Positions 35,655-45,142 of a stretch of DNA of 64,000 bases are shown here, in pieces. How positions within the stretch are numbered: position 1 is the first letter of the stretch; each line of letters opens with the position of its first letter. The position numbers and the translations under genes were made by a program. This DNA is from Halobium salinum (GTDB lineage: Archaea; Halobacteriota; Halobacteria; Halobacteriales; Haloferacaceae), in NCBI RefSeq assembly GCF_026586625.1, contig NZ_JAODIW010000006.1, forward strand, positions 1,091,061-1,155,060. Reading direction: 5' to 3'. A model generated the notes under the pieces. The model made no database searches and was not told the origin of the DNA. It worked only from the letters and a program-made list of their open reading frames with translations.

Positions 35655-36890
35655 ATGGAGTACCGTCCCATCCCCGACGACCACCGCGACGCCTTCGGTC
35701 GGCTCCTCCGCTACGCCTTCCGCCCGCAGGCCGGCCCGCCGGACGAGGAGGACGAGGAGGACCGCCCGGAGCATCCGGACATCTACCACCCCCGCGCGCT
35801 GTACGATGTCGACTCCGGGGCCCCGGACGACGACCTCGACGCCGACGACATGGTCGTCGTCTGTGCGTACTACGACTTCTCCCTCCGCGTCCGAGGCGAG
35901 TTTCACCGCGTCGGCGGCGTGTCGGCCGTCGCCTCGCCGCCCGAGATTCGACGGCAGGGCCACGTCGGCCGACTGCTTCGCGAGCTCCACGAGGAGCTCC
36001 GCGAGGAGGGAGTCGCCCTCGCCGCCCTCTGGCCGTTCAAGTACTCGTTCTATCGGCGGTACGGGTACGCGACGGCGACGGAGTACGCGCACGCCGAAAT
36101 CGCGCCGGACGAACTGAGCGCCGTCGTCGCCGACCCGGCCGGTCGGTTCCGACGGGTCGACCCCGACGACTGGGCGGACCTCGCGGCGGTGTACGAGGCG
36201 TGGGGCCCCGACTCGCTCGCCATGGACCGCACGGAGGGGTACTGGCGCCATCGGGTCCTGACAGGGTGGCAGGAGGACCCGTACGTCTACCTCTGGGAGG
36301 ACGACGACGGGGAGCCGCGGGCCTACGCCGTCTACCGGGTGCAGGACGGCGACGACGACGGTCGCACCCTCCAGGTGTGGGAGTTCGCACACGCCGACGA
36401 CGAGGGTCGGAGACAGCTGTATCGGTTCCTCCGCGACCACGACTCGCAGGTCGAGACCGTGACGTTCGCTGGGCCGACGGAGACGTACCTGCTGGAGACG
36501 TTGGAGGACCCCCGGGCCGCGGAGTTGGAGTTCAGACCGGGTCCGATGGTCCGCGTCGTCGACCTCGAAGCCGCCGTCGCCGACCTCTCGTTTCCCGCCG
36601 ACGCCGAGGGGTCGGTCGTCCTCGCCGTCGACGACGACCACCTCCCGTGGAACGACGGCCGGTTCGAGCTTTCGGTCGCCGGCGGCGGAGGGACCTGCGA
36701 GCCGACCGACGCCGAGGCCGACGTGGAACTCGACGTGGGTGCCCTCTCCCAACTCGTCGCCGGCTTCCTCTCGGTCGACCGACTGGAGACCTACGGCGAC
36801 CTGACGGTCGTCTCCGAGACCGGCGCCGAGACGTTGGCCGCGATGTTCCCCCCCGAGGAGCCGGCGCCGTTCCTGCGGGAGGGGTTCTAG
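35655..36890 (+). CDS. Eis-type GNAT N-acetyltransferase
   Basis: 411 residues from the ATG at 35655. The GNAT core shows GVSAVASPPEIRRQGHVGRL (acetyl-CoA pyrophosphate loop, with RRQGHVG) and PFKYSFYRRYGYATATEYA. The second GNAT-like half and a C-terminal sterol-carrier-like domain (FELSVAGGGGTCEPTDAEAD, then LSQLVAGFLSVDRLETYGDL) match the three-domain Eis family. In bacteria Eis acetylates several amines; the substrate here is unknown. A D/E-rich loop at about residues 30-45 is typical of halophilic proteins. Confidence 0.88.
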   Translation: MEYRPIPDDHRDAFGRLLRYAFRPQAGPPDEEDEEDRPEHPDIYHPRALYDVDSGAPDDDLDADDMVVVCAYYDFSLRVRGEFHRVGGVSAVASPPEIRRQGHVGRLLRELHEELREEGVALAALWPFKYSFYRRYGYATATEYAHAEIAPDELSAVVADPAGRFRRVDPDDWADLAAVYEAWGPDSLAMDRTEGYWRHRVLTGWQEDPYVYLWEDDDGEPRAYAVYRVQDGDDDGRTLQVWEFAHADDEGRRQLYRFLRDHDSQVETVTFAGPTETYLLETLEDPRAAELEFRPGPMVRVVDLEAAVADLSFPADAEGSVVLAVDDDHLPWNDGRFELSVAGGGGTCEPTDAEADVELDVGALSQLVAGFLSVDRLETYGDLTVVSETGAETLAAMFPPEEPAPFLREGF

Positions 36891-37058
36891 CCCCGAGCGG
36901 TCGCGACACGAGCGCCTCTGTGGCGCGAGTACTCGCCACCGCGGAGGTGTTCTAGCTCGGAGCGGCCACGACCGCGGCGCTCCGGCACCTGTCGGTGTAC
37001 CGCGCCGTCCGCCGGCCTCGTCGGATAGCCTTTTGTCACGTGCGCCGCCAGTGAGGAC

Positions 37059-38075
37059 GTGTTCGACCTCCTCGCACTCGTTCTCTTCACCGCCCTCGGG
37101 ACGGGGTTCGCCTGGAAGGGGAGCGAACTCCTCGTCGCCGCCTCCGACGCGCTGGGCGAGCGCTACGGCGTCCCACCGGTCGTCCAAGGGGCGGTCATCG
37201 CCGCGGCGGGGTCGAGCTTCCCGGAGTTCGCGAGCACCGTCATCGCCGTCTCCCAGTACGGAACGTTCGAACTGGGACTGGGCGCCGTTCTCGGCTCCGG
37301 CGTCTACAACATCCTCGTCATCCCCGCCGTCGCGACGCTGAGCCGCGGCGGGGCGCTCTCCGCGAACCGCGACCTCGTCTACAAGGAGGCGCAGTTCTAC
37401 CTCATCTCGCTCGCCACCCTGTTGCTCGTGCTGTCGCTCGGCGTCATCTACTTCCCGGTCTCCTCGACGACGACGGCCCTCGACGGGCGGCTGACCCCAC
37501 TTCTCGCCCTCCTGCTCGTCGGGCTGTACGGGCTCTACATCTTCATCCAGTACGCCGACGCGGTCGAGTACGTCCCGGAGATACCCACGACCGACGTGGG
37601 GGGTCGCCCGTGGCTCACACTTCTCGCCTCGCTCGCGCTCGTCGTGGTCGGCGCCGAACTGCTCGTCCGGGCGGCCGTCGGCTTCGGCGCGTTCTTCGAC
37701 ACCCCGGACGTGCTCTGGGGGCTCACCGTGGTCGCCGCCGGGACGAGCCTCCCCGACACGTTCGTCAGCGTCGTCGCCGCGCGCTCCGGCGGGGACTCGC
37801 TCAGCCTCGCCAACGTGCTCGGGAGCAACGTGTTCGCGCTCCTCATCGCCCTCCCCGCCGGCGTACTCGCCGCCGGGGGCGTCCCCATCGACTTCGCCGC
37901 CGTCGTCCCGCTGCTGGGCTTTCTCGTCGCCGCGAGCGTCGTCTTCTTCGCCGCGCTCCGGACCGACCTCTCGCTGGCCCGCTGGGAGGCGTACCTTCTG
38001 CTCGGCATGTACGGGCTGTTCATCGCGTGGCTGGTCGCGGAAGCCGTCGGGGTGACGCGGCTGTTGGCGGGGTGA
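37059..38075 (+). CDS. CaCA-family sodium/calcium exchanger-like antiporter
   Basis: 338 residues from a GTG start. The two alpha-repeats are visible: IAAAGSSFPEFASTVIAVSQ with LGAVLGSGVYNILVIPAV, and TVVAAGTSLPDTFVSVVAAR with SLANVLGSNVFALLIALPAG. The conserved acidic residues in SFPEF and SLPDT are present. It has about ten membrane helices in the inner membrane and exchanges Na+ for Ca2+ or a related cation. It is monocistronic as far as can be seen. Confidence 0.92.
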   Translation: MFDLLALVLFTALGTGFAWKGSELLVAASDALGERYGVPPVVQGAVIAAAGSSFPEFASTVIAVSQYGTFELGLGAVLGSGVYNILVIPAVATLSRGGALSANRDLVYKEAQFYLISLATLLLVLSLGVIYFPVSSTTTALDGRLTPLLALLLVGLYGLYIFIQYADAVEYVPEIPTTDVGGRPWLTLLASLALVVVGAELLVRAAVGFGAFFDTPDVLWGLTVVAAGTSLPDTFVSVVAARSGGDSLSLANVLGSNVFALLIALPAGVLAAGGVPIDFAAVVPLLGFLVAASVVFFAALRTDLSLARWEAYLLLGMYGLFIAWLVAEAVGVTRLLAG

Positions 38076-38093
38076 GACGGCGCGTCCGGGCCG

Positions 38094-39014
38094 TCAGTCG
38101 GCCGTGTCGGTTCCCTCGAAGCCATCCTCCAGTCTCGGTCCCGACCCCGGTTCCACACCGAACGTCGGCGACTGCGGGTCGACGTCGGCGAGAAAGCGGA
38201 CCGTCGTGAACGCGAGCGTGAGCGAGACCGGCGCGGTCGCGACCGCCCCGAACAGGACGCCGGCGACGCCGAGGCCGACCACGACCGGCGTGGCGACGAT
38301 CGAGAGCGCGACGACGAGGACGCAGTAGCCGACGGCGAAGCGGAGGTACGGCCCCCCGTCCGTCGCCAGTTCGTAGCTCCCGCGGAGCGCGTCGAGGAGC
38401 CCCGCCCCCCGAAGCACCACGAGGAACGGCGCGGCGTAGAACAGGTAGGCCAGGGCGAAGAAAACGGGGACGGCGAGGACGACGAGGAGGTAGCCCGCGC
38501 CGAACCCGCCCGCCCCGAGCAGGAACAGCGCCGGAACCAGCAGAGCGAGCTGCAGCGCGAGCACGGCGAGTGCGTAGAGGAACAGCGGGACGAAGTGTCG
38601 GCGGACGCCCTCGACGAACTCGTATCGCCCGGTCGCCAGCACCGTCCTCACGCTCCCGAGGTAGCCGGCGGCGAGCGCCGCAGTCACGGCCGCGTACAGC
38701 GGTGTAACGACGAGGACGACCCCGAGGAGGCCGAGCGCAGCACCGACCTCCGACCCCGGACCGACGCCGACGGGGAGACCGGTATCGGCCGTCGCCCCCC
38801 GAACCGGGACGTTCACGAACTGCCAGAGGCCGACGACGGGGCCCGGAAGGCCGAACCGAACGCCGAGCCGAACCCCGTCGAACGCCGCGACCGTCGCGAT
38901 GTCATCGAACTGGAGGAGCGAGACGACGAACGGAACGAGCGCGAGCGGGAGGTTCGACGCCGCGCGCTCCCAACCGTCCTCGAGGCGCTCGGCGAAGGAG
39001 GGCATCACCGACAC
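38094..39014 (-). CDS. Polytopic haloarchaeal membrane protein
   Basis: 306 residues; the ATG three codons further in (39005) is an equally good start. About six to eight hydrophobic stretches are seen, for example VVTPLYAAVTAALAAGYLGS, LFLYALAVLALQLALLVPAL, VLAVPVFFALAYLFYAAPFL and VGLGVAGVLFGAVATAPVSL. LVVLRGAGLLDALRGSYELA is a recurring haloarchaeal motif. This resembles a DUF-type membrane family of unknown role. It is convergent with the antiporter gene. Confidence 0.75.
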   Translation of the reverse strand: MSVMPSFAERLEDGWERAASNLPLALVPFVVSLLQFDDIATVAAFDGVRLGVRFGLPGPVVGLWQFVNVPVRGATADTGLPVGVGPGSEVGAALGLLGVVLVVTPLYAAVTAALAAGYLGSVRTVLATGRYEFVEGVRRHFVPLFLYALAVLALQLALLVPALFLLGAGGFGAGYLLVVLAVPVFFALAYLFYAAPFLVVLRGAGLLDALRGSYELATDGGPYLRFAVGYCVLVVALSIVATPVVVGLGVAGVLFGAVATAPVSLTLAFTTVRFLADVDPQSPTFGVEPGSGPRLEDGFEGTDTAD

Positions 39015-39155
39015 CTCGGCGGTGCGCGCGTCGAGTAGCAGGACGGTTGCAGTATCGATTCCGCTCGGCGACCGGGGACCGCGTGGAGGGCAGTCATGCC
39101 CGGTACGTTCTCTCGAATTGATAAATAGCCGTCGTCTCCGCGGGCGCTCGGGGCC

Positions 39156-40886
39156 TCAATCCCTGCCGACCGCGACCCACACCGGACCGGCCCACGCGGC
39201 CCCGCCGTCGACCTGTTCGACGCGGACGTAGTAGGCGTCGGCGTCGCTCCCGCGCGCGTCGTCCCAGGCCATCCCCTCGACCGGGTCGTCGTCGGTCCAC
39301 GACGCCTCGCAGGTGAACCCGGAGAGCGTCACCGTGTCGCGGCCGCCGTCGGCCGCACTCACGGGCGGGGCGGCCCACTGCTTCTCGCCGCTCGCCGACT
39401 CCGGCTCCCACGTCCGCCAGGGTTCGGCGTTCTTCACGACCGTGACCGAGTCGAGCGGCGCGTCGCCGGCGACCTCGACCGTCACCTCCCGTTCGGCGGT
39501 CGGGTCGTCGACGACGGCCGTGCTCTCCGCCTCTCCGACGCCGACGCCGTCGACCGTGAACTCGACGAGGGTCCGGTTGGGCTGGGTCGTCCCGTACACC
39601 CGTCGGGAGCGCAACGCGTCGAAGACGGCCTCGCGGGTGAGTTCGGGCGCGCGAATCGCGACCAGCCCGCCGGGGTAGCTCTGTTCGTCCCACACCCGCC
39701 AGACGTTGCTCCAGCCGAGTCCGGCCTGGACCCAATCGTGGAGGCTCGGCAGGTGCGGCCGGGTGTGGATGAGCGAGTGGCCGGGGTGTGGGCCGTGGTA
39801 GTCCGCCGAGGCCATCATCCCGACGCGGTAGCCCATCCGGAGGGCGTCCTGCACGTAGTGGCCGGGCTCGTCGACCTCCCCCTGGCCCATCCGGAGGGGG
39901 AACCGGTTCCCCTCCCGGCCGGGGCGCTCGCTCGACCCCCACTGGGAGTACACTTCGACGAGCGGGGCCACCTCGTCGTCGTAGTCGACCGCCGAGAAGT
40001 CGAAGGGGTACATCGACTCCGCGGGGTGGTGCGGAATCGCGAGCGCCTCGCCCGACCCGTCGTCGTTGAACGCCCGGAGGCGCGCGAACAGCTTCTCGTA
40101 GGTGTCGGTGTCGGCGTCGAGGGAGTCAAAGAGCGTCGCGTCCGCGGGGTCGTCGAAGTAGACGTTGACGTGGCCGCCCTGGTTCGGCTGTTTGGTCCAC
40201 TCGTAGGCCATCAGGGAGACGAACTCGCCGGGGTCGTTCGCGGCCTCGACGGCCTCGCGCGTCCGGTCGAAGTACCGCCGGTGCATCCGCTTTCGCTGCG
40301 TGCTCGGCGGGATGAAGAAGCCCATCGTGTCGTGGTCGGTGTAGGCGACCACATCGAGGTTCATCACCTCACGCCCGAACGCGAGGCCGCGCTCGGGGGT
40401 GCCGGTGCCGTCCGACAGCGCCGAGTGGAGGTGGAGGTCCCCCCAGTAGGTCCGGTACTCCGGGTCGGCGTCGCGCGGATGGACGCGTACGGGGTTCGTC
40501 ACGAACCGGCGACCGGTTTCCCGGTGGTCGAGGACGAGGTACTGGACGCCCGGGGTGTGAAACTCGACCGCGTCGACGCGGACGAGGCCGCCGTTCGGCG
40601 GGTCGAACGACACCGTCTCGGGGAGGATCGCCTCCGGGTCGGTGGACGCGAGCCCGAAAGTCCCCTCGAAGTCGGAGAGCAGGCGCTCACACTGGTCCCA
40701 CGCCTGCACGGAGAGCGAGACGGCCGCTCCGGCGTCGGCGTCCGCGGGGAGGACCGCGTGGACTCGTTCGAAGCGGGCGTCGCGGTTCGCAACCAGCTCG
40801 CGCGGCGAGGGCGCTCGGTCGGCGAACACCTTCGCCGTCTCCGTGGCCTTCACCACCGGACCGAGGCTCGCGGGGAGTTCCGCCAT
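39156..40886 (-). CDS. PHP-domain/DUF3604-type metal-dependent hydrolase
   Basis: 576 residues. The PHP metal site starts TYWGDLHLHSALSDGTGTP and continues with VVAYTDHDTMGFF; EWTKQPNQGGHVNVYF and MMASADYHGPHPGHSLI supply further histidines and aspartates. A 120-residue region before the PHP domain and a C-terminal beta-rich domain (TVVKNAEPWRTWEP) complete the DUF3604 layout. It is probably cytoplasmic, as no signal peptide is seen. A phosphoesterase activity is inferred only from the domain. Confidence 0.85.
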   Translation of the reverse strand: MAELPASLGPVVKATETAKVFADRAPSPRELVANRDARFERVHAVLPADADAGAAVSLSVQAWDQCERLLSDFEGTFGLASTDPEAILPETVSFDPPNGGLVRVDAVEFHTPGVQYLVLDHRETGRRFVTNPVRVHPRDADPEYRTYWGDLHLHSALSDGTGTPERGLAFGREVMNLDVVAYTDHDTMGFFIPPSTQRKRMHRRYFDRTREAVEAANDPGEFVSLMAYEWTKQPNQGGHVNVYFDDPADATLFDSLDADTDTYEKLFARLRAFNDDGSGEALAIPHHPAESMYPFDFSAVDYDDEVAPLVEVYSQWGSSERPGREGNRFPLRMGQGEVDEPGHYVQDALRMGYRVGMMASADYHGPHPGHSLIHTRPHLPSLHDWVQAGLGWSNVWRVWDEQSYPGGLVAIRAPELTREAVFDALRSRRVYGTTQPNRTLVEFTVDGVGVGEAESTAVVDDPTAEREVTVEVAGDAPLDSVTVVKNAEPWRTWEPESASGEKQWAAPPVSAADGGRDTVTLSGFTCEASWTDDDPVEGMAWDDARGSDADAYYVRVEQVDGGAAWAGPVWVAVGRD

Positions 40887-41118
40887 CGGTCGAAGCGACG
40901 CGGGAGAGCTATTTGTGCCTGTTGCCAGCTCGCACTGCGATACCCGACAGCGAACCGAACGTTTGGCCGGCGGTGGTGCGTAGCGCGGCGACCGGCCTAC
41001 GCTGTTCGACGCGGTCTGTGAATCGTCCGACGAGAGCGTCGGCTCGTGGAAGGACCGTCGTCGACGACGAGGTCTTCGCCGAGGCGACAGCCGGGACGCT
41101 CGGCCCGTCCGTCGACGG

Positions 41119-41442
41119 CTAGCGCTCTTCGACCGCGTACCCGTGCTCCCGGAGCAGGTCCGGGACGCGGGCGACGTGGTTCCCCTGGAGTTCGATGGTG
41201 TCGCCCTCGACCGTCCCCCCGCAGGCGAGCGACCGCTTGAGCGAGGAGGCGAGTTCCCGGAGGTCCTCGCCGTCCTCGAACCCCTCGATTATCGTCATCG
41301 CCTTCCCGTACCGTCGGGTGTCGGTTCTGACCGTGAGCACCTCCTCGCTCCGCCGGAGGTCGTCCTCGATGCCGAGGTCGTCCGGGAGGCCTGTCACCTT
41401 GCTGAAATCGTCTGCCACGACCGCTGTACGCTCTCCGGACAT
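41119..41442 (-). CDS. eIF1/SUI1-family translation factor
   Basis: 107 residues. The SUI1 fold is seen in YGKAMTIIEGFEDGEDLREL, then SSLKRSLACGGTVEGDTIELQ and HVARVPDLLREHGY. It belongs to the archaeal eIF1-like group and should bind the 30S P-site region to check start-codon selection. Haloarchaea often have more than one SUI1 protein, so this may be a paralogue. It lies 676 bases left of the start of the large secreted protein gene, whose coding region it follows on the same strand orientation, but the spacing is only 58 bases from that gene's stop. Confidence 0.88.
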   Translation of the reverse strand: MSGERTAVVADDFSKVTGLPDDLGIEDDLRRSEEVLTVRTDTRRYGKAMTIIEGFEDGEDLRELASSLKRSLACGGTVEGDTIELQGNHVARVPDLLREHGYAVEER

Positions 41443-41500
41443 ATGACGTGCACTGACGGAACGGAGACCAAAGAAATCGGACGGGTGGTCGACGGCGACG

Positions 41501-43324
41501 CTACAGGCGCATCGGTGCGAGTGCCGCGGTCTCGTTCCCGTCGGCCGCCTCGACGGTCACCTCGGCGTCGTCGGCGACGGCCTCGCCGGACTCGTCCTCG
41601 TAGGGCGTGTCCTCGGTGCCGTCACTGGTGAGGAAGTCCAACTCCTGGTTGTCGTTAGTGTCCATGTGGAGCTGAGCGGTGTAGCTGCCCGAGTCGTTCT
41701 CGTCGAGCGGTTCGAGCAGGGCTACGGAGACGTTCTCACTGGTGCCGTTCTCGAGGTACTCGGTGGCGCCGACCACGTCACCCGACTCGTTGAGAATCGC
41801 GATGAAGCCGCCCTCGGGGAGGGTAGCGTTGGCGACGACGACCGACTCGCCGGTCGTGTTCTGGTCCTCGAAGGTCACCGAGGCGTTCTCGGGTTCGGGC
41901 TCGGTCACGTCGGCTTCGACGGTGACGTTCGCGCTGTCAGCGACGGCGGTTCCGTTCTCGTCGAGATAGGGCGTGTCCTCGGTGCCGTTGCTGGTGAGGA
42001 AGTCGAGTTCCTGGTTGTCGTTGGTGTCCTCGTGGAGCTGTGCGGTGTAGACGCCCGAGTCGTTCTCGTCCAACGGTGTCAGAAGTGAGACGGTGACGTT
42101 CTCGCTGGTACCGTTCTCGAGGTAGTCGGTCGCACCGACCACGTCACCCGACTCGTTGAGGACAGCGATGAAGCCGCCCTCGGGGAGGGTGGCGTTGGCG
42201 ACGGTGACCGACTCGCCGGTCGTGTTCTGGTCCTCGAAACTCACCGAGGCGTTCTCGGGTTCGGGTTCGGTCACGTTGGCTTCGACGGTCACTTCGGCGT
42301 CGTCGGCGACGGCCTCGTTAGCCTCGTCGAGGTACGGGGTGTCCTCGGTGCCGTTGCTGGTGAGGAAGTCCAACTCCTGGTTGTCGTTGGTGTCCATGTG
42401 GAGTTGGGCCGTGTAGGTGCCCGAGTCGTTCTCGTCGAGGGGCGTCAGGAAGGGAACGGAGACGTTCTCGCTGGTGCCGTTCTCGAGGTACTCGGTGGCG
42501 CCGACCACGTCACCCGACTCGTTGAGGACGGCGATGAAGCCACCCTCGGGGAGGGTAGCGTTGGCGACGACGACCGATTCGCCGGTCGTGTTCTGGTCCT
42601 CGAAGGTCACCGAGGCGTTCTGGGTCGGGGGCTCGGGTTCGGTGGCGTTCTCGACGGTAATCTCGGCGACTAACCCGTCGCTGTGGGTGAACACGCTGTG
42701 GACGTAGTCGCCGGGTTCGGTGTCGTTCGTGTCGAACGTGAAGTTCACCTCGGCGGACTCGCCTTCGGCGAGCGTGAGGTCGGTGTCGTTCACCACGTCG
42801 CCGTCGAAGCGGTAGTCGACGCGCTGGGTGGTCTCGAAGTCGTTCGGGTTGGTCACGACGGCGCTCACCTCGACGGGGTCGCCGGCGGTGACGTTGGCGG
42901 GCGCCGAGACGCTCTCGACGGCGTAGGACTCGGCGACCTCGACGGCGGTGACTTCACCCTCGTCCTGGGTGTAGACGCCGAGGAAGTTCGTGCCGAGCGG
43001 GAGCGACGTCGCCGAGACGTTGTACTCGACGGTCACGTTCTCGCCCGCCGGCAGCGTCACGGAGAGCCGCGAGAGGACCACACCGCCGGAGCGGAGGGCG
43101 ACCTCCTGTGTCGACGTGGCGTCGTTCGGGTTGGAGACGACGGCTGTCACGGTGAAGTCCGCCTCCGGTGTGACGAGGTCGGGGGCGGTCGCGTCGTCCA
43201 CGGCGAACGACTGGGTCTCGGCGTCCTGTTGGGCGAAGACGCCGGTCGGTACTGCGAGTGCGAGCGAGACGGCGACGACGACGACCGTCGCGACCGTCAA
43301 CGCTCCGAACTGTCTGGGGTGCAT
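41501..43324 (-). CDS. Secreted protein with CARDB-like domains and three DUF7282-like repeats
   Basis: 607 residues from the ATG at 43324, giving a normal signal peptide (ALTVATVVVVAVSLALAVPT, cleavage near FAQ). An ATG at 43366 would add 14 residues; a CTTATC element at about 43386 is compatible with either. Residues about 40-135 and 136-225 look like two CARDB-type beta sandwiches. Three units at about 236-349, 358-470 and 479-592 begin with ASVTFEDQNTTGESV and contain LPEGGFIAVLNESGDVVGAT and QLHMDTNDNQELDFLTS. NxS/T sequons are very frequent, so it is probably N-glycosylated. There is no C-terminal membrane anchor. Confidence 0.87.
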   Translation of the reverse strand: MHPRQFGALTVATVVVVAVSLALAVPTGVFAQQDAETQSFAVDDATAPDLVTPEADFTVTAVVSNPNDATSTQEVALRSGGVVLSRLSVTLPAGENVTVEYNVSATSLPLGTNFLGVYTQDEGEVTAVEVAESYAVESVSAPANVTAGDPVEVSAVVTNPNDFETTQRVDYRFDGDVVNDTDLTLAEGESAEVNFTFDTNDTEPGDYVHSVFTHSDGLVAEITVENATEPEPPTQNASVTFEDQNTTGESVVVANATLPEGGFIAVLNESGDVVGATEYLENGTSENVSVPFLTPLDENDSGTYTAQLHMDTNDNQELDFLTSNGTEDTPYLDEANEAVADDAEVTVEANVTEPEPENASVSFEDQNTTGESVTVANATLPEGGFIAVLNESGDVVGATDYLENGTSENVTVSLLTPLDENDSGVYTAQLHEDTNDNQELDFLTSNGTEDTPYLDENGTAVADSANVTVEADVTEPEPENASVTFEDQNTTGESVVVANATLPEGGFIAILNESGDVVGATEYLENGTSENVSVALLEPLDENDSGSYTAQLHMDTNDNQELDFLTSDGTEDTPYEDESGEAVADDAEVTVEAADGNETAALAPMRL

Positions 43325-43702
43325 GGTTGGGGGTGGTGTGTGGGTGGTTGCCGTACTGCGCACCATAGAAGCGTTCTCGGCGAAGATAAGGCGTCTAGAC
43401 AGTTCTCCCCAGTTCGCCGGAACAACTGTGTGGCAAGTTCTTCTTTCGTATGGGGTTGAAATGGCAAGCTCTACTTACCGGATGGAAGCCCTACCTTGGA
43501 ATGTGGAAGCCCCGTCTTGGGGCGTCGGAACGCCCAGTTACCCCTGAGCGTCCGCGGACTCGGACCGTCGCGTCGGAGAGGAGGTGGGCGCGAGAGCGCC
43601 GGGGTGCAGTAGCCGACCCGACTCGAACCGACTCGAACCAACTCGACCGACTCGAACCGACTCGGTCCATCTTTTTCCCCTCCCCCGTCGTCGCCTCCGC
43701 AA
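43325..43702. other. Divergent intergenic region with 10-bp tandem repeats
   Basis: A 378-bp gap between two divergent genes. It holds AT-richer words on the left (promoter side of the secreted protein) and on the right GACTCGAACC-type units at 43620-43668: five near-copies of about 10 bp. A T5 run (CATCTTTTTCCCC) follows 5 bases after the repeats. No gene. Confidence 0.6.
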
Positions 43703-45142
43703 ATGCGCTACGTCGAGGTGCTCGTCGACGACGCCCACGAGTCCGCGGTCCGAGACGTGCTCGACGAGGAGGGCGTCGACCACGTCCGCGGCGGCGGGGA
43801 CGACGGCACCGTGCTTCTCCGCTTTCCGCTCCCGCCCGAGGCCGTCGAGTCGGTGTTGGGAGCGCTCCACGAGGTCGGCCTCCCCGACGAGGGGTACACG
43901 GTCGTCACGAGCGCCGAGTCGGTGACGACGCCGAACTTCGGCGCGCTCCAGGACCGCTTCGCCCGGGAGGAAGACGAGGAGACCATCGCCTACGACGAGA
44001 TGCGCACGAAGGCCCTCGAAGCCCGGCTCACGCGACGGGCGTTCTCCCTGCTCGCGCTCTGCTCGACGGTCATCGCGACGGTGGGGCTCCTGCGTGACTC
44101 CGCGCTCGCGGTCGCCGGCGCGATGGTGGTGTCGCCGTTCGTCGGCGCCATCCTCGCGACGAATATCGGCCTGCTCACCGACGACCGCGACGTGGCGCTC
44201 GACGGCGTCGTCTCGCAACTGCTGGGGACCGTCGTCGCCGTCCTCGGCGCCGCCGCCCTCACGGCCGGACTCCGGGCGGTCTACGTCGTTCCGCCGCGGA
44301 CGAACGTCTCCGAAATCGCACAGGTGTCCGCCATCACGTCGCCGACGCTCCCGGCGCTCCTCCTCGCGCTCGCCGCCGGCGCGGCGGGGGCGCTCGCGCT
44401 CGCGACCGCCCTCCCGGTCGCGCTCGCCGGCGTCGCCATCGCCATCGCGCTCATCCCCGCGGCCGCCGCGGTGGGTGTCGGCGTCGCCCTCGGCGAGCCC
44501 ACGGTCGCGGTCGGGGCGCTCACCCTGCTCGCGATGAACGTCGTCACCATCAACCTCGGCGTCCTGCTCACCCTCCGGGGGCTCGGCTACCGGAGCCGGA
44601 ACCCGTCGGGACTCCCCGTCCCGGACTCGTCGCGGGCGGCGCTCACGCTCCTGTTCGTCGGCTTGGTCGCCGTCGCGTTCGTCGTCGGGGCGGCAGTGCC
44701 GACCTACGAACAGGTGCGCCTCGAGCGGACGGTCAACGGCGCGGTCGCGGAGACGCTCGCCGAGGAGCGCTACGGGGAGCTCTCGCTCGTCACCGTCGAG
44801 TTGGGGTACGGCGGCGGCCCGTTCGTGGACGCCACCTCGACGGCGACGGTGACGCTCGCGCGGACGACCGACCAACCGTACCCGGCGCTGGCGAGGACGA
44901 TCGAAGAGCGGGTCGGCCGGCGGTCGGACCGGCACGTCGAGGTGCGGGTGAAGTTCGTCGACTACAGGCCGGCTGACGGCGAGGAGCCGTCCGGGGATAC
45001 GGCGCCGGTCGAGGGAGTGCCGTCGACCGGCGCGATGGGCGCGAGGACGAACGCGGCGGGAGAAGCGCAGACGACGCGGCGAGGTCGACCGACGGTCAGT
45101 ACCGGCGGTTCGACAGCGGTGTCGGAAGCGGCACCGACCTGA
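43703..45142 (+). CDS. TIGR00341/DUF389-family membrane protein
   Basis: 479 residues. The N-terminal ferredoxin-like domain (RYVEVLVDDAHESAVRDVLD and onward) is followed by the membrane core: LLALCSTVIATVGLLRDSAL, GAMVVSPFVGAILATNIGLL, then LALAAGAAGALALATALPVA and IALIPAAAAVGVGVALGEPT. TIGR00341 proteins are widespread and uncharacterised. A hydrophilic C-terminal region of about 120 residues follows. The 3' end overlaps the convergent EamA gene by 47 bases. Confidence 0.88.
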   Translation: MRYVEVLVDDAHESAVRDVLDEEGVDHVRGGGDDGTVLLRFPLPPEAVESVLGALHEVGLPDEGYTVVTSAESVTTPNFGALQDRFAREEDEETIAYDEMRTKALEARLTRRAFSLLALCSTVIATVGLLRDSALAVAGAMVVSPFVGAILATNIGLLTDDRDVALDGVVSQLLGTVVAVLGAAALTAGLRAVYVVPPRTNVSEIAQVSAITSPTLPALLLALAAGAAGALALATALPVALAGVAIAIALIPAAAAVGVGVALGEPTVAVGALTLLAMNVVTINLGVLLTLRGLGYRSRNPSGLPVPDSSRAALTLLFVGLVAVAFVVGAAVPTYEQVRLERTVNGAVAETLAEERYGELSLVTVELGYGGGPFVDATSTATVTLARTTDQPYPALARTIEERVGRRSDRHVEVRVKFVDYRPADGEEPSGDTAPVEGVPSTGAMGARTNAAGEAQTTRRGRPTVSTGGSTAVSEAAPT

